64,000 nt of DNA, from contig JAJYFA010000003.1 in the NCBI GenBank assembly GCA_021790995.1, positions 1 through 64,000 on the forward strand, read 5' to 3'. The notes under the pieces are model-generated. The model saw only the letters and a program-made list of their open reading frames with translations, was not told the origin of the DNA and ran no database searches. Below, in pieces: positions 51,221 through 60,124 of this stretch. The stretch comes from Acidobacteriota bacterium (GTDB taxonomy: Bacteria > Acidobacteriota > Terriglobia > Terriglobales > Acidobacteriaceae). The position numbers and the translations under genes are program-made. Numbering within the stretch: position 1 is the stretch's first letter; the number at the start of each line of letters is the position of its first letter.

Positions 51221-52535
51221 AGATTTATTGCCGGAAGGCGAAGCCGTGCCTGTGGCTCAAGCAGCCTGGCACGGGCTGTTCTGGCTTGTTGTCGCCAACG
51301 CCGTGGGCATGATGCTCGCGGCGCTGCTGCTCTTTCCGGCGGGCAACCGCATCCTGGGCGAGTGGACTTACGGCCGCTGGATGATGGTCCACTTGAATCT
51401 GGAGTTGTACGGCTGGACCTCCATGCCCCTGCTTGGGTTTCTCTTCAAGGTGTATGGCGCGGACCGCGGTGCGACTGTGCAGTGGTGCCGTGCGGTTCTC
51501 TGGGTCTGGTCGGCGGCGCTTGGCGCAGGCGCGCTCTCCTGGCTCTCGGGCTACTCCAGCGGCAAGCTCTTCCTTGACTGGAGCGGTTCCATGCGGATCT
51601 TCTTTCCCGGCGCGCTCTTTGTGCTGTGGCTGTTCCTGCTGATCGCTTTTGTCGCCAATCGCAATCGCAAAAAGAAAGCCAGCCTCTGGGCCACGGCGGC
51701 CAGGATCTGCGGGCTTGTGGTGCTGCTCGCCGTTCCCTTTACCATCTACATGGCATCGAGCCCCACCATCTATCCCGCGGTCAATCCCGACTCCGGTGGT
51801 CCAACCGGAGCCAGCCAGTTGGAGTCCTCGCTTGCGATTGTCGTGATCCTGCTCGTGCTGCCCTTCGGTATTGCGCGCCGCAAAGCCGGGCGTTCCCGAG
51901 CCATGGCGTTCTCCTGGATCGTTCTGCTGGCAGAATCCGTACTGTGCGCCGCGCTTGGCCGCGCCGACGTCAGCCATCACCGGCCCAGTCAGTATTTGAG
52001 CCTGGGTAGCCTTCTCGTGTGGATGCCGTTGATCCCCGCTTACTACTCCGCATTCGCGTGGCACGCCAACACGCGCCGCTGGCGATTGGCGTTTCTCTGG
52101 TGGTGGGCAGCGCTGGTCGTTACCGGCTGGATTCTTTTTCTGCCCGGCATCCTCGACCACTTCAAATTCACTGACGGACTCGTGGGCCATTCCTTCGTCG
52201 CCATGGCTGGATTCACCTCCAGCTATCTCATCTTTGTTGTCGTGCAACTGCTCGGCGAGGGTGGCTGGATCTTCAATCGCGCGCGATCCTTTTTCTTTTG
52301 GCATTTCGGTGTCATCGCCTATGTTGTGCTGATGACGGCCGCTGGATGGTTCGAAGGCTCCGATCCTGCTTTCACGATCATTCCCGGCGCGCTTCGCAAT
52401 CTTCTTTACGCGCTGCGGCTGTTTGCGGGGGCACTCATGTTTCTGGCTTCTCTGGACTGGCTTGCTGACGCCACAGAACTGCTGCGCCAACCGGCCGAGG
52501 CTCCGGCCGCCATTCCTCTGGAGAAGACAGCATGA
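51198..52535 (+). CDS. Heme-copper oxidase subunit I (CcoN)-like membrane protein, apparently degenerate
   Basis: Multi-TM; MMVHLNLELYGWTSMPLLGFLFKVY (cf. CcoN helix II), ADVSHHRPSQYLSLG (HH pair), FTDGLVGHSFVAMAG (cf. GHxH helix, second His absent). Confidence 0.65.
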   Translation: MSLFLRTEDLLPEGEAVPVAQAAWHGLFWLVVANAVGMMLAALLLFPAGNRILGEWTYGRWMMVHLNLELYGWTSMPLLGFLFKVYGADRGATVQWCRAVLWVWSAALGAGALSWLSGYSSGKLFLDWSGSMRIFFPGALFVLWLFLLIAFVANRNRKKKASLWATAARICGLVVLLAVPFTIYMASSPTIYPAVNPDSGGPTGASQLESSLAIVVILLVLPFGIARRKAGRSRAMAFSWIVLLAESVLCAALGRADVSHHRPSQYLSLGSLLVWMPLIPAYYSAFAWHANTRRWRLAFLWWWAALVVTGWILFLPGILDHFKFTDGLVGHSFVAMAGFTSSYLIFVVVQLLGEGGWIFNRARSFFFWHFGVIAYVVLMTAAGWFEGSDPAFTIIPGALRNLLYALRLFAGALMFLASLDWLADATELLRQPAEAPAAIPLEKTA

Positions 52536-52942
52536 ACCGTTCCGTACTTCTTGGCTATCAACTGTTGACCGGCATCTCCGACGCCACAACCGGCGCCCTG
52601 CTCATGGTTGTGCCCGCGCTTACGCTGCAGTTGCTGCACCTGCGCGCGCTTTCGAGTCAGTTGGTTTATCTCTCGTTCGTCGGCGCCTTTGTTCTGCCGG
52701 TTGGAATCGCCCATCTCTACGGCGCGCTTGCGGTCTACCGCGGAAACTGCAGAAGAGATTTGGAGATTGTCTGGCTTCTGACCGCCTTCATCCGTTCGAG
52801 CGTTGCCGTCTTCGTCATTTTGCAAGTGCTCACAGGCGATCTTGCGGCCGGGTGGCTTGTTGTTGGCGTCTTCGATGGAACGTGCGCTCTCCTTCAGGCA
52901 ATTGGCCTGAGCAAAGGTTGGTCGATCCATGCCGCGCGATAA
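52532..52942 (+). CDS. Small 4-TM hypothetical protein
   Basis: Four hydrophobic helices; overlaps both neighbours (ATGA and 14 bp). Confidence 0.7.
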   Translation: MNRSVLLGYQLLTGISDATTGALLMVVPALTLQLLHLRALSSQLVYLSFVGAFVLPVGIAHLYGALAVYRGNCRRDLEIVWLLTAFIRSSVAVFVILQVLTGDLAAGWLVVGVFDGTCALLQAIGLSKGWSIHAAR

Positions 52943-54839
52943 GATCCGAAGCTCCGGCTGGCAAGGCGCGGCGCTGGTCGCGATTGTCTATGTCGACTTC
53001 CTCATCTTTGCGCAATTTGCGTTCCTCAAGCGGCTGGCGGCGCTGGGCGTCGCAGATACGCGCCTGAAGGTGGTGATGGGCGCCATGGCGGCCGGCGGAG
53101 TTCTCTTGAGCCTGCTCGCTCCGCGCGTTGGCCGCTGGTCCTCTTCGCGCCTGCGCCTGCGCGTGGGCCTCGCGGCATCGGCCGCGGCGGCATTTTTCTC
53201 GCTCGCTTCGCTCAGTTTCGCCGCTGCCTTAGCCGTTTCCTTTCTGATCGGCGCCGGTCTGGGCTTGCTCACCGTCACGCTCGTTACGCACCTCAAGGAA
53301 TGGACCGGCCGGTGGAATCCGTTCTTCGCCGCCGGCGCGGGAACCGGCGTCGGCTATCTGGTCTGCAACATTCCGCTGCTCTTTGACGCATCGCCTGCAG
53401 CGCAGTCGCTCACGGGGGGAGCCTTTTGCCTCGCCGGCATTCTCGTCACGCTCTTTCCGGAGCGGGCACTCGCTGGTCAGGGCCGCAGCCACGCCGAATC
53501 GAGGTACACGCTTGCTCATGCGCTGCCCGCCTTCACGGCGCTGGTGTGGCTGGACTCGGCCGCGTTCTTCATCGTACAAAATACGCCGGCGCTCAAGTCC
53601 GCGACCTGGCAGGGATCCACGCACCTTTGGTCGAACGGCCTGCTGCATCTGGCCGCCGCTCTCCTCAGCGCCTGGCTCTTGCGCCGCAGTGGACTTCTGC
53701 CGGTGCTGGCCGCCGCGTTCTTCGCGCTTGGCGCGGCCTGCCTGCTGTTGCTCGATCCCAGCCGCGCGCTGCTGGCCTCGATTCTCTATCCCATCGGCGT
53801 CTCGCTCTACTCCGTCGCGCTTGTGGCGTATCCTTCTCTGCTCGCCGCCGCAAAATCCCATGCCGAACGCGGCCGCATCGCGGGATGGATTTACGCGGTC
53901 GCAGGCTGGGCAGGTTCGGCAATGGGCATCGGCATGGCTCAGCATCTCAAGCACATTCCCGCCGCCTTCGTCGCGGCCGCCGGCCTGGTCATCCTGATTC
54001 CGCAAATCTCGTCGCTGCTTCGCCGCCGCGCACGCGAAGTCGCGCTTACCGCGCTGGTTGCTCTGGCTGCGTTTTTCCTGAATCGAATCTCCGCCGCGAG
54101 CCACCCGCCGCAGCCGCTCGCGCAGGTGGAGCGCGGCCGCCAGGTCTACATCTCAGAGGGCTGCATCAACTGTCATTCGCAATACATCCGCCCCCACACT
54201 GCGGACGTTCCGATGTGGGGGCCGGCTGCAACCATCGAGGCGGTTCGCCGCGAGCAGCCCCCGCTGATCGGCAATCGCCGCCAGGGACCGGATCTCTCAG
54301 AGGTTGGCGCGCGCCGCTCGGCGCTGTGGCTCAAGGCGCACTTCTTCGATCCGCCCGAGATGAATGCAGGCTCGATCATGCCCTCATACGGCTTCCTCTT
54401 CCGCGACCACCGCGGCGACGATCTTGTTGCCTATCTCAGAAGCCTCGGCGCTGCCGACGTGATGAAGCGCGCGGACGCCGAGGAGTTCTGGCAGCCGGAA
54501 AAGAGCGCGATCGCTCATGCCGATGCCCGCGAAGGCGAGCGTCTCTTCCAGGGCCATTGCACCACCTGCCACGATGCCCGGGGCCGCACGCGCCTCACCT
54601 GGCAGTCAGATTTCAAACGGCTTCCCACAGACCTTGCTCACGGACCCTACGTCTATCTTCTGCTGCCACAGCCGCAAGACCAGCTCGTCGTCACAGTGGC
54701 GCGGGTCGCCAAATTCGGCATTCCCGGAACCGACATGCCAGGCCACGAATATCTCACGGACCGGCAGGTTGCATCCATCGCTCTCTGGCTGTCGCAAATC
54801 ATCAAACAGCCAGGCTCGAAAACAGGTTTACAACTTTAA
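52929..54839 (+). CDS. MFS-like multi-TM domain fused to CcoO-like and second class-I cytochrome c domains
   Basis: ~11-12 TM region; YISEGCINCHSQYIRPHTADVPMWGP...GPDLSEVGARRSALWLKAHFFDPPEMNAGSIMPSYGFLF (CcoO-like); GERLFQGHCTTCHDARG...GTDMPGHEYLTDRQVASIALWL. Confidence 0.85.
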   Translation: MPRDKIRSSGWQGAALVAIVYVDFLIFAQFAFLKRLAALGVADTRLKVVMGAMAAGGVLLSLLAPRVGRWSSSRLRLRVGLAASAAAAFFSLASLSFAAALAVSFLIGAGLGLLTVTLVTHLKEWTGRWNPFFAAGAGTGVGYLVCNIPLLFDASPAAQSLTGGAFCLAGILVTLFPERALAGQGRSHAESRYTLAHALPAFTALVWLDSAAFFIVQNTPALKSATWQGSTHLWSNGLLHLAAALLSAWLLRRSGLLPVLAAAFFALGAACLLLLDPSRALLASILYPIGVSLYSVALVAYPSLLAAAKSHAERGRIAGWIYAVAGWAGSAMGIGMAQHLKHIPAAFVAAAGLVILIPQISSLLRRRAREVALTALVALAAFFLNRISAASHPPQPLAQVERGRQVYISEGCINCHSQYIRPHTADVPMWGPAATIEAVRREQPPLIGNRRQGPDLSEVGARRSALWLKAHFFDPPEMNAGSIMPSYGFLFRDHRGDDLVAYLRSLGAADVMKRADAEEFWQPEKSAIAHADAREGERLFQGHCTTCHDARGRTRLTWQSDFKRLPTDLAHGPYVYLLLPQPQDQLVVTVARVAKFGIPGTDMPGHEYLTDRQVASIALWLSQIIKQPGSKTGLQL

Positions 54840-54865
54840 TTCACTCATCCTTCAGGAGAAGAACC

Positions 54866-55444
54866 ATGAAACTGTCCGCAAAATCCCTCTTCCTCGTGCT
54901 TTTGCTCTCGCTGGCGCAGGCCGGATTTGCTCAGCGCCAGACCTTCACCGTCAATTCAGGTGCGAGCCAGGTCGCTTTTACTCTTGCCGCCACGGGTCAC
55001 AGCGTGCAGGGAACTTTCCGCGTGCAAAGCGGAACGATCAATTTCGATCCCAGCGCGCAAACCATCTCAGGCTCGATCGTAGTCGCGGCTGCAAGCGGCA
55101 ACAGCGGCGATTCGGGCCGCGACAAAAAGATGAACCACCAGGTGCTCAACACCGGCAAGTTCTCCGAGATTACCTTCGCGCCTAGCAGTTACACCGGCAA
55201 GCTCGCGTCCACGGGCGATTCAACCATCCAGGTCTCCGGCATCTTCACCTTGCTTGGCGTGCAGCACGATCTCACGCTTCCCATGCAGATTCACATCGAC
55301 AAAGGAACGCTGACGGCCAAAGGACAATTCACAGTACCGTACGTCAAATGGGGCCTCAAGGATCCCAGCTTCTTTGTGCTCAAAGTAGCCAAGGATGTCG
55401 ATATCAACCTCAATTTGACCGGCACGGTCGCTGCGGCCAGCTAA
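54866..55444 (+). CDS. YceI-family polyisoprenoid-binding periplasmic protein
   Basis: Signal peptide MKLSAKSLFLVLLLSLAQAGFAQ; FTVNSGASQVAFTLAATGHSVQGTFRVQSGTINFDP...MNHQVLNTGKFSEITFAPSSYTG...GVQHDLTLPMQIHI. Confidence 0.9.
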   Translation: MKLSAKSLFLVLLLSLAQAGFAQRQTFTVNSGASQVAFTLAATGHSVQGTFRVQSGTINFDPSAQTISGSIVVAAASGNSGDSGRDKKMNHQVLNTGKFSEITFAPSSYTGKLASTGDSTIQVSGIFTLLGVQHDLTLPMQIHIDKGTLTAKGQFTVPYVKWGLKDPSFFVLKVAKDVDINLNLTGTVAAAS

Positions 55445-55478
55445 GCAGGCAACCTGCCCCGTGCCCGGTTTGCGGCGC

Positions 55479-56213
55479 TCAGATCCCCTCGCCCATCGAG
55501 ACGTAGACGCGCAGCCGGTCAAGCTCCACGCGATAGGCGGCGCGCTCGAGTTCCTCATGGGCGAAGGGCTTGGTGCGGTCCTCATGCGCGCCGAGGCGGT
55601 CTTCTAGTTCGTCCACGCGCGCCGAGAGCGCGATGAGGGCGTCTGAGAGCGGATCCTTGATCTCGTGCGGATCGGTGATGAGCACGCGCTCGCCGTTGCG
55701 ATAAACGATGTGCGCGGGCACGCCCACCACGGTCGAGTTCGGCGGAACGTCGGTCAGAACCACCGACCCCGCGCCTACGCGTGAGTTCTCGCCTACCGTC
55801 ACATTGCCCAGGATGTTGGCGTTGTTGCCGATGAAGACGTTGTCGCAGATCGTGGGGTGGCGCTTGCCGTGCTGCTTGCCGGTGCCGCCCAGGGTCACGC
55901 CCTGGTACATGGTCACGTCGCTGCCCACAATCGCGGTTTCGCCAATCACCACGCCGGTAGCGTGATCGATGAAGAGCCGCCGCCCGAGCAGCGCGCCGGG
56001 ATGAATGTCGACTCCGGTAAAGAGACGCGCCACCTGCGAGAGAACGCGGGCGAGCAGGCGCAGCTTGCGCCGCCAGAGCCCATGCGAGATGCGGTGAATC
56101 CACACCGCCCACAGGCCCGGATAGCAGAGCAGAACCTCAATGCCTGTGCGCGCAGCCGGATCGCGCTCCATCACTGAGCGGATATCGTCGCGAATTCGTG
56201 CAAACAGGGACAT
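55479..56213 (-). CDS. cysE: Serine O-acetyltransferase
   Basis: [61 protein letters not shown] hexapeptide repeats. Confidence 0.93.
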   Translation of the reverse strand: MSLFARIRDDIRSVMERDPAARTGIEVLLCYPGLWAVWIHRISHGLWRRKLRLLARVLSQVARLFTGVDIHPGALLGRRLFIDHATGVVIGETAIVGSDVTMYQGVTLGGTGKQHGKRHPTICDNVFIGNNANILGNVTVGENSRVGAGSVVLTDVPPNSTVVGVPAHIVYRNGERVLITDPHEIKDPLSDALIALSARVDELEDRLGAHEDRTKPFAHEELERAAYRVELDRLRVYVSMGEGI

Positions 56214-56217
56214 AAAG

Positions 56218-56315
56218 CTAGGGACTAAGGGACTCGGGACTAAGAGACCAAGACGAAATTCGGAGAGACAGCCGCAATTCGTAGGCTCTCTTAGTTCCTT
56301 AGTGCCGAGTCCCTG
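56218..56315. repeat. REP-like imperfect inverted repeat between cysK and cysE
   Basis: AGGGACTAAGGGACTCGGGACTAAGAGA ... TCTCTTAGTTCCTTAGTGCCGAGTCCCT; left arm has internal GGGACTAA/GGGACTCG repeats. Confidence 0.65.
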
Positions 56316-56319
56316 CTTT

Positions 56320-57300
56320 TTACGCCGTCACCGCAATCGGCTCGGCTTGTAACGCCAGCGCCTTCTGGCGCAGCGGTTCAAAGAGCACACTCGACAGGTA
56401 ACGCTCGCCGAAGTCGGGCAGCACGACCACTATCAGCTTACCTTTATTCTCAGGCCGCGCGGCCACCTTCAGCGCCGCCGCAGCCGCGGCGCCAGAGCTG
56501 ATGCCGACAAAGAGGCCTTCTTCTCTGGCCAGCCGCCGCGCCATCTCGATGGACTCGTCGTTCGTCACCTGGACAATTTCATCGATGTTCTTGGTGTCGA
56601 GAATGCTCGGCACAAAACCTGCGCCGAGGCCCTGGATCTTGTGCGGGCCGGGCTTGCCGCCGGAGAGCACCGCGCTGTCGGTCGGCTCAACAGCGATAGC
56701 CTTGAACGCCGGCTTCTTCGATTTAATGAAATTCGATGCCCCTGTGATGGTGCCGCCCGTGCCCACGCCGGAGATGAGAATGTCGACCGCGCCGTCGGTG
56801 TCGTCCCAGATCTCGGGGCCGGTGGTGTGCAAGTGGATGGCCGGGTTCGCCGGGTTGTCGAATTGCTGCAGAATGTAGCCATCCGCAGTATTCGCGAGAA
56901 TCTCGTGGGCCTTCGCGATCGCGCCCTTCATGCCGCCGGGGCCCGGCGTGAGCACGATCTCGGCGCCATAGGCGAGCAGCGTCACTCGCCGCTCCAGGCT
57001 CATCGTCTCCGGCATGGTGAGGATGAGTTTGTAGCCCTTCACCGCGGCCACAAACGCCAGCGCAATGCCGGTGTTGCCGCTGGTAGGCTCGATGAGCGTG
57101 GTTTTCCCCGGCGTGATCTTGCCTCGTCTTTCGGCGTCCTCGATCATGGCAAAGCCAATGCGGTCTTTCACGCTCGATGCGGGGTTCTGGCTTTCCAGCT
57201 TGACGACGACAGTAGCCGGCAGTCCGGCTGCCACACGATTCAACCGCACCAGGGGAGTGCGGCCGATCAATTCAGTAACATTCGCGGCAATGCGCGCCAT
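56320..57300 (-). CDS. cysK: Cysteine synthase (O-acetylserine sulfhydrylase)
   Basis: [55 protein letters not shown]. Confidence 0.95.
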   Translation of the reverse strand: MARIAANVTELIGRTPLVRLNRVAAGLPATVVVKLESQNPASSVKDRIGFAMIEDAERRGKITPGKTTLIEPTSGNTGIALAFVAAVKGYKLILTMPETMSLERRVTLLAYGAEIVLTPGPGGMKGAIAKAHEILANTADGYILQQFDNPANPAIHLHTTGPEIWDDTDGAVDILISGVGTGGTITGASNFIKSKKPAFKAIAVEPTDSAVLSGGKPGPHKIQGLGAGFVPSILDTKNIDEIVQVTNDESIEMARRLAREEGLFVGISSGAAAAAALKVAARPENKGKLIVVVLPDFGERYLSSVLFEPLRQKALALQAEPIAVTA

Positions 57301-57671
57301 GACGATCTCCTTTTCCGGGGCCAATGCCCGGACTTCTCGTGTGTTGGAAATTTGGGGATAGGTGCAGCTTGTCTGGCGAGAAATCGAGCGCGCTCAAAGG
57401 CGCAGTTCAGCATCGGAGCGGCACCAGGGCGGTGTTAGCGACATCGATGCATATTTATAAGGTAGACCGTTGACGCAGGGATGGCAAGAGGAACATCGCG
57501 AAAAACAATCGCGCGGGCAAGCCTGCAACTCAAGGTAAACATGCTCCTAAGGCCTCGAAATCACCCGTTTCCCGTCGGGTGAATCGCTTCCCGCCAGGCC
57601 ACAAACGCTCTTGGCGAAGGGATCTGTCGCCGTATTTCCTGCCAGCGGAATGACTTTTGTCACAGCCAACC

Positions 57672-59456
57672 ATGGTGGCGAGATTAAATCCTGTTCCTTC
57701 AGGAAAGCGAGGAGCCATGCACAAAGCCACAGGACAGGAAAGCTTCGTTCCACAGACAAAAGCCCGACTCACGGGGGCAGAGATCGTATGGGCCACGTTA
57801 GCGGGCGAAGGCGTCACCGACGTCTTTGGCTATCCAGGCGGGGCAATTCTTCCTGTCTATGACGCATTGCGCCGGTTTCCCATCCGGCACGTCCTCGTTC
57901 GCCACGAACAAGGCGCCGCACACATGGCCGATGGCTACGCGCGCGCGTCGGGCAAGGTCGGCGTGGCCATCGCCACCAGCGGACCCGGTGCCACCAACCT
58001 GTTGACCGGCATCGCCACGGCCATGCTCGACTCGGTTCCCATTCTCTGCATCACCGGGCAGGTGTCGAGCCACGTTCTTGGCAACGACGCCTTTCAGGAA
58101 GTCGACATTACCGGCGTCACCCTGCCCGTCACCAAGCATAATTTTCTCGTTGATCGAGCTGAAGACATTGCTCCCGCGCTGCGCCGCGCCTTGCAGATCG
58201 CCCGCTCCGGGCGCCCTGGCCCGGTGCTGGTTGACATTACGCGCGATGCACAGCAGGCAAGCGCAGTCTTTGACTTTGCCGCCACGGAACCCGCTCCCTA
58301 TCGCAACCACCCCATGATTCAACTGAAGGAGAGCCAACTTCAGCACGCAGCCGAAATGATCCGGTCGGCAGAGCGTCCGCTCATCCTGGCTGGCCACGGG
58401 ATCATCGCTTCCGGCGCTATGGAGCATGTGCGTACCCTCGCCGAGCGCGCGCAGATTCCTGTGGCGCTTACGCTCCTTGGCCTGAGCGCATTTCCTGCAT
58501 CGCATCCCCTCAATCTCGGCATGATGGGCATGCACGGGGAATCGTGGGTCAACCGCGCTATCCAGCAGGCCGACCTGCTTATTGCCTGCGGCATGCGCTT
58601 CAGCGATCGCGTGATCGGCACCTCCACAACCTATGCGCGCAATGCCCGCAAGATCCAGATCGATATCGACCCCGCCGAGATCAGCAAGAACGTCAAGGCC
58701 GACCTCGCGCTGACCGGCGACCTGCGTGCGGTTCTGGAGCAGCTTCTGCCGCTCGTTGCCAGCCGCCAGGACACTGGCTGGCTGAACAAAATCCAGGCCG
58801 TGCGCGGCGAAAACGCCGTTCGTGACATTCAGAACTTGCCCGACAACGGCCACCTTTACGCCGCGCATGTGATGCACGATCTGTGGCGCATCACCGTGGG
58901 CGATTGCATCGTTGCGACCGACGTGGGCCAGCATCAGATGTGGGAGGCGCAGTACTTCAAGCACGAGCGCCCGCGCAGTCTGCTGACCTCCGGCGGTCTC
59001 GGAACCATGGGCTTTGGTCTTCCCGCAGCCATCGGCGCCAAGGTCGCTCACCCGGATAAAGAAGTCTGGGCGATCGCCGGCGACGGCGGCTTCCAGATGA
59101 CGGCATCGGAGCTCGCCACCATTGCGCAGGAGGGCCTCAAGATCAACATCGCCATCATCAACAACGGCTATCTCGGCATGGTGCGCCAGTGGCAGGAGTT
59201 TTTCTACGACCGCAACTACGAGGCCACTCCGTTGGTCAGTCCTGACTTTGTGAAGCTGGCCGGCGCTCATGGCATCGCAGGACGCACCGTACGTTCACGC
59301 GGCGCAGTGCGGCCCGCGGTCGAGGAAGCGCGCAAGCATTCAGGCGCGTTTCTGCTGAATTTCATGGTCGAGCGGGAAGACGCTGTCTACCCCATGATTC
59401 CCGCAGGCAACTCTCTGGACGAGATGATCCGTCGCCCCGGTTTCAATGAGAATTGA
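57672..59456 (+). CDS. ilvB: Acetolactate synthase large subunit
   Basis: GYPGGAILPVYDAL, VRHEQGAAHMADGYARASGKVGVAIATSGPGATNLLTGIATA, GDGGFQMTASELATIAQEGLKINIAIINNGYLGMVRQWQE. Start 57672 or 57717. Confidence 0.94.
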   Translation: MVARLNPVPSGKRGAMHKATGQESFVPQTKARLTGAEIVWATLAGEGVTDVFGYPGGAILPVYDALRRFPIRHVLVRHEQGAAHMADGYARASGKVGVAIATSGPGATNLLTGIATAMLDSVPILCITGQVSSHVLGNDAFQEVDITGVTLPVTKHNFLVDRAEDIAPALRRALQIARSGRPGPVLVDITRDAQQASAVFDFAATEPAPYRNHPMIQLKESQLQHAAEMIRSAERPLILAGHGIIASGAMEHVRTLAERAQIPVALTLLGLSAFPASHPLNLGMMGMHGESWVNRAIQQADLLIACGMRFSDRVIGTSTTYARNARKIQIDIDPAEISKNVKADLALTGDLRAVLEQLLPLVASRQDTGWLNKIQAVRGENAVRDIQNLPDNGHLYAAHVMHDLWRITVGDCIVATDVGQHQMWEAQYFKHERPRSLLTSGGLGTMGFGLPAAIGAKVAHPDKEVWAIAGDGGFQMTASELATIAQEGLKINIAIINNGYLGMVRQWQEFFYDRNYEATPLVSPDFVKLAGAHGIAGRTVRSRGAVRPAVEEARKHSGAFLLNFMVEREDAVYPMIPAGNSLDEMIRRPGFNEN

Positions 59457-59462
59457 GGGGAT

Positions 59463-59497
59463 CTCACACGCTCGCGATTCACCACCGAGCGCGTGAG
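59463..59497 (+). terminator. Stem-loop after ilvB
   Basis: CTCACACGCTCG ... CGAGCGCGTGAG, 12-bp stem with one mismatch, a few bp after the stop. Confidence 0.5.
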
Positions 59498-59561
59498 TGA
59501 CCTGGCGAAACAATCCGCACCAACTGTGCGGTCCAGCGGATCCAGCCTGTGGAATGCTCAT

Positions 59562-59906
59562 TTACCGCAGGTTTTCCGCCAGTTTGCCCTCTTCTTCCTC
59601 GCCCCAGGGAACTTGCATGCTGCCCCATTTCTCCAGATAGACTCCGCTGACCACAAGTCCAACCAGAAACACGCCCACCGAACTGAACTCCCAAATGCTG
59701 AGCACGCGGTCTTCGTGCGCTGTCTGGTAGACTGTCACGCCGTGAATGCTGCGGGGTACAACGCGGAGCGCATCAGGCTCCGGCAGACGGGGCATGACTT
59801 CCAAATAGTGGGTGGAAATTGCCGCAGAAGTAATCAGGCCCGCCAGACCGACGAGCAGGAACAGCAGGGCGAAGAATTTTAGAGTCGCTAACCGCGCAGC
59901 CTTCAT
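59562..59906 (-). CDS. Small two-TM hypothetical membrane protein
   Basis: MKAARLATLKFFALLFLLVGLAGLITSAAIS ... FSSVGVFLVGLVVSGVYLEKWG. Confidence 0.6.
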   Translation of the reverse strand: MKAARLATLKFFALLFLLVGLAGLITSAAISTHYLEVMPRLPEPDALRVVPRSIHGVTVYQTAHEDRVLSIWEFSSVGVFLVGLVVSGVYLEKWGSMQVPWGEEEEGKLAENLR

Positions 59907-60124
59907 CGTATTCGCCTCAGGCCGTTGCGCTTCCCGGAATCGAGCCCCCGATCACTGCCGAGAGGCACGTCGATGAATTAACTGTAGTGCAGTTTGTCCG
60001 GGAAACGCCACTATCACAAAAGTACCTACACCTCTGGTTACCCCTTCCGGAAACCGCAGCTACCCAGCGCGGCGCCAGGCTGCATCTCCTTCCCATCTTC
60101 CCGCGGCCCCGCGCTCTACACTGA

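Noticed and set aside
51225-52589. 454-aa minus-strand ORF
   Set aside because: Antisense to the CcoN-like gene; strongly charged shadow composition with no domain.
57301-57440. Possible S-box/SAM riboswitch before cysK
   Set aside because: No recognisable SAM-I core sequence in the minus-strand leader.
57561-57582. Hairpin TCACCCG...CGGGTGA upstream of ilvB as an attenuator
   Set aside because: No branched-chain-rich leader peptide or U-tract seen; too weak to call.
57798-59270. 490-aa minus-strand ORF
   Set aside because: Antisense to ilvB; shadow ORF.
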